Position numbers and translations under genes: made by a program. A model generated the notes under the pieces. That model had not been told where the DNA came from. It did not search any database and saw only the letters and a program-made list of their open reading frames with translations. Source: UBA3102 sp964413055 (GTDB taxonomy: Bacteria > Bacillota > Desulfotomaculia > Desulfotomaculales > Pelotomaculaceae). Taken from it: a stretch of DNA of 64,000 bases. Positions 60,115 to 64,000 of the stretch are shown in pieces. Location: assembly GCA_964413055.1 (NCBI GenBank), contig CAYPRB010000007.1:1-64000 (forward strand). The letters run 5' to 3'. Position 1 is the first letter of the stretch; the number at the start of each line of letters is the position of its first letter.

Positions 60115-62260
60115 TTTTTGAACTCCTTTCTATTTCTTTGGCCCAATCGGGATATTCCACCCGTGAATGAAATATCCCGGATAATACTTTTACAAAAGCA
60201 GATGCGATGACATCAAGGTCTTTAAAAGTCAGGTCGCATTCTTCAAGCTGTTCGTCGTAAAGTTTATCCTTAATGATCTTACGCACCAGTCCTTCCAACC
60301 GGCCCGGGGACCGGTTTTTCATAGACCGCACGGCCGCCTCCACCGAATCCGCCAGCATCACTATTGCCGATTCCCTGGTTTGAGGCTTGGGACCTTCGTA
60401 CCGGTACTCCTCCTCGGTAACGGAACCGGTACGGTCGTTTTCCAGTGCTTTATGGAAAAAATATTTTACCAGACCGTTACCGTGGTGTTGTTCAATGATA
60501 TCTATGATAACTTGGGGCAGTTTGTGCTCCCGCGCCATTTCCACTCCGTCCTTGACGTGTGAAGTCAGAATTAAGGTACTTAAAGACGGGGCGATCTTGT
60601 CGTGCGGGTTTTCACAACTCATTTGGTTTTCAATAAAGAAATAGGGTCTTTTAATTTTACCGATGTCATGATAATAAGCTCCCACCCTGACCAGTAACGA
60701 GTCTCCGCCCACCGCATCAACGGCGGCCTCGGCCAAATTGCCCACGATAATACTGTGGTGATAAGTTCCCGGTGCTTCGGTGAGAAGTTTTTTTAACAAC
60801 ACGTTATTGGGCTGGCTAAGTTCCAGCAGTCTTACCGGCGAGGTAAGGCGAAAAGTGTTTTCAAAAAACGGCAGGGTACCATTGGTTAATATAGAAGACA
60901 CAATTCCATTGATAAAACCCATGCTCAAACTGGTGGGAAGCAACAACCCGAGCGAGGTTCCAGTAGCCAGTCCGACGACAAAGATCGCCGCTACATTGGC
61001 CAGGCTGGCAAAAACCCCCGCCCGCACCAGGTCGCCGCGCTGGCTCAACTTTGACACACTGTAAACACCGGCAATACCGCCGATCAGCCCCACCAGGCCG
61101 AAGCGCAGCTCGCTTCCCGTCATCACTCCCAGCATGAAGCTCATTACCGCCACCACCAATACCGCCAGGCGCGAATCAAGGAGAATGGCGATCAGCATCC
61201 CGGCAGCGGCAAGAGGCACCATGTAACCGAACTGGGCCCCGAATTCGGGCCACTGGGTCACGTCAATGGCAATAATGGCCTTGCCCACCGCCAGGACCAT
61301 AAAAACAATTATTCCCAGCAGGTAAAGATGACCGGAATGCTCATAAATCTCCCGGTTTTGCTGGTAAAGATAAAGCAGCACCACCAGCATTAAAAGGGCT
61401 ACCAGCAGGAACGAGCCGATTATTGAAGCAACGGGAAGTTCCGGCCGGGTCAACCCCAGTACCCGGAGTTTGGCCAGGTGCTCCTGGGTCACCACCTCGC
61501 CCTCACCAATTATTTTTTCCTCCGCTTTAACCGATACCATCACCGGAGGAACGGAAGACATGGCTTCTTCTTGTTCCAGCCTCATCTGCTCGTAATTGAC
61601 GAAGCTGTTGGGACGTAAATACTGGTTGACAACTCCCCGGGCAAATTTTTCGTAGGGCGGGGACAAGCGCATCAGGTTGACCCGTTCTATCAAAGCGTTT
61701 TTAACCTCTTCCAAATGGTCCTGGGTCACCCCGTCGCTGGTTTCCATCACTTCTGCCACCATTTGTTTTAAAAGGTCCTCAACTTCCCGGGTATCTGCAG
61801 GCGCAGATTGAGCCAGTCCCTGGATATCTTCAGCATCCATTTCAAAAGTAAGCACCGAACGCAGCCCGGCAATCTTACCGGCAACATCCAGAGATTCATC
61901 CTCCTGCACCTGGCAAACCTGGTCCGCCAGATTGGCAATATCCTCTTTTACGGCAATACCTACCTGGGGATCCTTACTGTAGATCAGATCCACCTTTTCC
62001 GCCGCCAGGCGGCGCTTCTCATTGGTTTTGTCCGTATCTTCAAAAACAATGCTTTCCGGTGCTTTGATCGTTTTAGAGGATACTTGCCCCACTACCAGAT
62101 TATTTTTTTCCGGAAAAAAATCCACGGTGATAACAAGCACAATTAAAATCAAAAATAAAACTGCAGCGCTGCCTCTCCGCACCTTACGCTGCCTCAACAA
62201 CATGTTAAAAATATTCTTTATTTTCTCTTTTACCACGTTAAACGTAAGCACCAGGCTCAC
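60068..62260 (-). CDS. pgpH: 7TM-HD domain phosphodiesterase (PgpH-type)
   Basis: PgpH-like proteins hydrolyse cyclic di-AMP. The protein has an N-terminal membrane helix (residues 30-50), a 7TM-HD extracellular domain (to about 280), seven membrane segments (about 280-470) and a cytoplasmic HD domain. The HD domain reads APGTYHHSIIVGNLAEAAV (about 493), YYHDIGKIKRPYFF (HD pair, about 530) and IEQHHGNGLVKYF (about 595). The 730 residues fit. The phoH-pgpH-ybeY order is typical of Firmicutes. Confidence 0.95.
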   Translation of the reverse strand: MSLVLTFNVVKEKIKNIFNMLLRQRKVRRGSAAVLFLILIVLVITVDFFPEKNNLVVGQVSSKTIKAPESIVFEDTDKTNEKRRLAAEKVDLIYSKDPQVGIAVKEDIANLADQVCQVQEDESLDVAGKIAGLRSVLTFEMDAEDIQGLAQSAPADTREVEDLLKQMVAEVMETSDGVTQDHLEEVKNALIERVNLMRLSPPYEKFARGVVNQYLRPNSFVNYEQMRLEQEEAMSSVPPVMVSVKAEEKIIGEGEVVTQEHLAKLRVLGLTRPELPVASIIGSFLLVALLMLVVLLYLYQQNREIYEHSGHLYLLGIIVFMVLAVGKAIIAIDVTQWPEFGAQFGYMVPLAAAGMLIAILLDSRLAVLVVAVMSFMLGVMTGSELRFGLVGLIGGIAGVYSVSKLSQRGDLVRAGVFASLANVAAIFVVGLATGTSLGLLLPTSLSMGFINGIVSSILTNGTLPFFENTFRLTSPVRLLELSQPNNVLLKKLLTEAPGTYHHSIIVGNLAEAAVDAVGGDSLLVRVGAYYHDIGKIKRPYFFIENQMSCENPHDKIAPSLSTLILTSHVKDGVEMAREHKLPQVIIDIIEQHHGNGLVKYFFHKALENDRTGSVTEEEYRYEGPKPQTRESAIVMLADSVEAAVRSMKNRSPGRLEGLVRKIIKDKLYDEQLEECDLTFKDLDVIASAFVKVLSGIFHSRVEYPDWAKEIERSSKNGGSRKQLTGRSGGR

Positions 62261-63240
62261 TCCTCTTTGACTACACCTTGCTGACCCGCTTCAGCTTCAT
62301 AGGCCCTGATAATCTCTTCCACCAGCGGGTGCCGGACAATATCTTCACCGGTTAAAGTATGGATACCGATACCGGATACGCTTTTCAGGACTTGGAGCGC
62401 GTTAACCAGCCCTGAAACCTGCCCCCTGGGCAGGTCGATCTGGGTAATATCGCCTGTAATTACCGCCTGAGAACCAAAACCCATCCGCGTGAGAAACATC
62501 TTCATCTGCTCCGGAGTGGTATTCTGCGCTTCATCCAAAATAATAAACGAATCTTCCAGCGTTCTTCCACGCATATAAGCCAGGGGAGCAATTTCAATAA
62601 CATATTTCTCCAGATTCTTTTGAGTATTTTCCACTCCCAGGATATCATAAAGACTGTCGTAAAGCGGCCTCAAGTAAGGGTCTATTTTCTCCTGCAGGTC
62701 TCCCGGTAGAAAGCCCAGCTTTTCCCCTGCCTCTACCGCCGGGCGGGTAAGCACCAGCCTGCTTACGTCCTTATTGCGCAGCGCTTTAATCGCCATCACC
62801 ACCGCCAGGTACGTTTTCCCCGTACCGGCCGGACCGATGGCAAATACGATGTCGTGTTTTTTTATTGCTTCCACGTACTTTTGCTGTCCGATTGTCTTGG
62901 GTTTGATTTGTTTACCGCGGGGAGTTACCAGGGCTACTTCTCTGGCCAGGCTCTCCAGTGAATTTTTGATGCCGCTCTGCGCTGCCTTGACGGCATAACC
63001 CACCTCCTGGGAAGTAAGGCGGTTGCCCGCGTAATAATACTTCTGCAGCTGGGTCAGCACCACGCCGGCCTGCTCGACATTTTCCTTATCACCGGTAATA
63101 AGCACCTCCTGACCGCGTGCCATAAGCCTTACTCCCAGCGCCTTTTCTATCTGTCCCAGGTGTTCGTCGTGTTTGCCGAATATTTCAACCGCCGAACCAA
63201 TATCATCTAATATCACCCTGGTTTCAAATTTTTCCGTCAA
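62257..63240 (-). CDS. phoH: PhoH family ATPase
   Basis: The P-loop protein has Walker A AIGPAGTGKTYLAVVMA (about 135-150), Walker B SFIILDEAQNTTPEQM (about 232) and the family stretch GFLPGDLQEKIDPYLRPLYD. Residues 1-110 hold an N-terminal KH-like part (VILDDIGSAVEIFGKHDEHLG). PhoH is linked to RNA metabolism with YbeY. It overlaps pgpH by four bases and follows yqfD. Confidence 0.96.
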   Translation of the reverse strand: MTEKFETRVILDDIGSAVEIFGKHDEHLGQIEKALGVRLMARGQEVLITGDKENVEQAGVVLTQLQKYYYAGNRLTSQEVGYAVKAAQSGIKNSLESLAREVALVTPRGKQIKPKTIGQQKYVEAIKKHDIVFAIGPAGTGKTYLAVVMAIKALRNKDVSRLVLTRPAVEAGEKLGFLPGDLQEKIDPYLRPLYDSLYDILGVENTQKNLEKYVIEIAPLAYMRGRTLEDSFIILDEAQNTTPEQMKMFLTRMGFGSQAVITGDITQIDLPRGQVSGLVNALQVLKSVSGIGIHTLTGEDIVRHPLVEEIIRAYEAEAGQQGVVKEE

Positions 63241-63278
63241 TATCCGGCCTCCTAGTTAATAATAAAAATTTTAAAAGC

Positions 63279-64000
63279 TTAGGGGGTAAAAAACTTATCC
63301 CTGCCGATATCCTCAATAGTTTCCATTACCGCCCTAATCCTTACGGGATCACCAGCATTCCCGGAAGTGACATCCTCAAGCCATTGTTCCCGCACCTCAA
63401 TGTTTTCGGGCAACAGCTTGGCCGCTGCTTCCCGCGCCCGTTCCCCGGCAAGCTTTATCGCATCTTCCCGGCTCCGTTCCAGCCGGTAATCATCCATTTC
63501 AATATATTTAACCGTTATTATTTCGACAGGCATATTGAGATTCCTCCAATCCGGTATTTTTTTAACGAAAGTTTCAACTTTATAATTTTCAAAGGGAATA
63601 TCTGGACTTCCTGATAAAATTATTTCCTTACCTTCAAAATCCATACTCACCCAGCTAGCCGACCTGCCGGTCGGCCGGCGCCCGGTTTCCACGGTTCCGG
63701 CTTCTCCATAACCTTCATACCAGACCCTGGCCCGGACGATTCCCTTGGCATGCACGTAACGGGGCTGCCGGTCGCCTTCGGACTCATCATCCGTCCGCTT
63801 CCCCCCCGGCGCCGGTTCCTCCGCATAAGGCGGGATTTCGCCGGAAATTAACACCTGCCCCTGTTCTACAGTATCCCCTTCTTTCACCACCGGATAGCCG
63901 TCAAAAACCAGCACCTCTTTAACCATCCCCTCCTTGGCCGCCACAATATGCGACGTCCGGCGCTCCTCCTCCCCGGGTACGGTGCGCTCAGCCACTTCAA
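63279..64000 (-). CDS. yqfD: Sporulation protein YqfD, cut by the right edge
   Basis: The visible ~240 residues are the C-terminal part of YqfD, a membrane-linked protein required in mother-cell sporulation. The section has HIVAAKEGMVKEVLVFDGYP and VKEGDTVEQGQVLISGEI (lipoyl-like beta hammerhead), then ENYKVETFVKKIPDWRNLNM. It ends VMETIEDIGRDKFFTP. The frame stays open to the window end, so the true start lies outside. The yqfD-phoH-pgpH order is the classical sporulation-linked one. Confidence 0.93.
   Translation of the reverse strand, partial: EVAERTVPGEEERRTSHIVAAKEGMVKEVLVFDGYPVVKEGDTVEQGQVLISGEIPPYAEEPAPGGKRTDDESEGDRQPRYVHAKGIVRARVWYEGYGEAGTVETGRRPTGRSASWVSMDFEGKEIILSGSPDIPFENYKVETFVKKIPDWRNLNMPVEIITVKYIEMDDYRLERSREDAIKLAGERAREAAAKLLPENIEVREQWLEDVTSGNAGDPVRIRAVMETIEDIGRDKFFTP

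Overview
The window looks like chromosomal DNA of an anaerobic, spore-forming clostridium of the Peptococcaceae/Desulfotomaculaceae type (Pelotomaculum- or Desulfotomaculum-like). The reasons are the gene order yqfD-phoH-pgpH-ybeY-dgkA-cdd-era-recO ... glyQ-glyS-ccpN-like-ppsR-ppdK ... dgt-dnaG-rpoD, a sporulation gene (yqfD), strong AGGAGG ribosome binding sites with many GTG/TTG starts, a glycine T-box leader and a cobalamin riboswitch. The genus is an inference from gene order and protein style; no database was searched.

Left part (1-11.9 kb): a complete type I-B CRISPR-Cas locus read right to left: a WYL-domain regulator, then cas6, cas8b, cas7, cas5, cas3, a CARF-HEPN (Csm6-like, TIGR02710-like) gene, cas4, cas1 and cas2. 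A leader and the first repeat of an array follow; the array runs off the left edge. No cas10 is present in the window, so a CARF-HEPN ribonuclease sits in a type I operon with no visible source of cyclic oligoadenylate.

11.9-31.1 kb: a mosaic of mostly single genes. These are riboswitch-controlled cobT, an L,D-transpeptidase, a membrane LuxR regulator, a YchF GTPase, a short TauE-like protein, and a MurI homologue in which the first catalytic cysteine is serine and which lies downstream of an unexplained structured element with a terminator. Then come a class II aldolase, NAD synthetase, an HDAC-like hydrolase, a cysteine desulfurase with an Rrf2 (IscR-type) regulator, a clostripain-family protease, a cysteine-rich protein, RNase P RNA, and the zinc-ribbon/Nif3/TrmK genes.

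31.1-38.2 kb: YedE-TusA (sulfur/selenium) genes, a RodZ-like HTH protein, four tRNA genes (Asn, CAT, Glu, Val), then rpoD-dnaG and dgt.

38.2-48.3 kb: an accessory block. It holds thpR, a plus-strand cluster of a TPR-like membrane protein, a PRC-barrel protein and a VanW/G5 protein, then a patchwork of mobile DNA: REP-like repeats, RAYT transposase sequence invaded by an IS200/IS605 element carrying TnpA and TnpB, a DUF3298-type surface protein, a remnant of an IS1182 transposase and an ISL3 transposase.

48.3-64.0 kb: conserved housekeeping genes on the minus strand (PPDK and its regulator, CcpN-like HTH-CBS protein, glycyl-tRNA synthetase with T-box, DUF4342, RecO, Era, cytidine deaminase, undecaprenol/diacylglycerol kinase, YbeY, 7TM-HD phosphodiesterase, PhoH, YqfD cut by the right edge).
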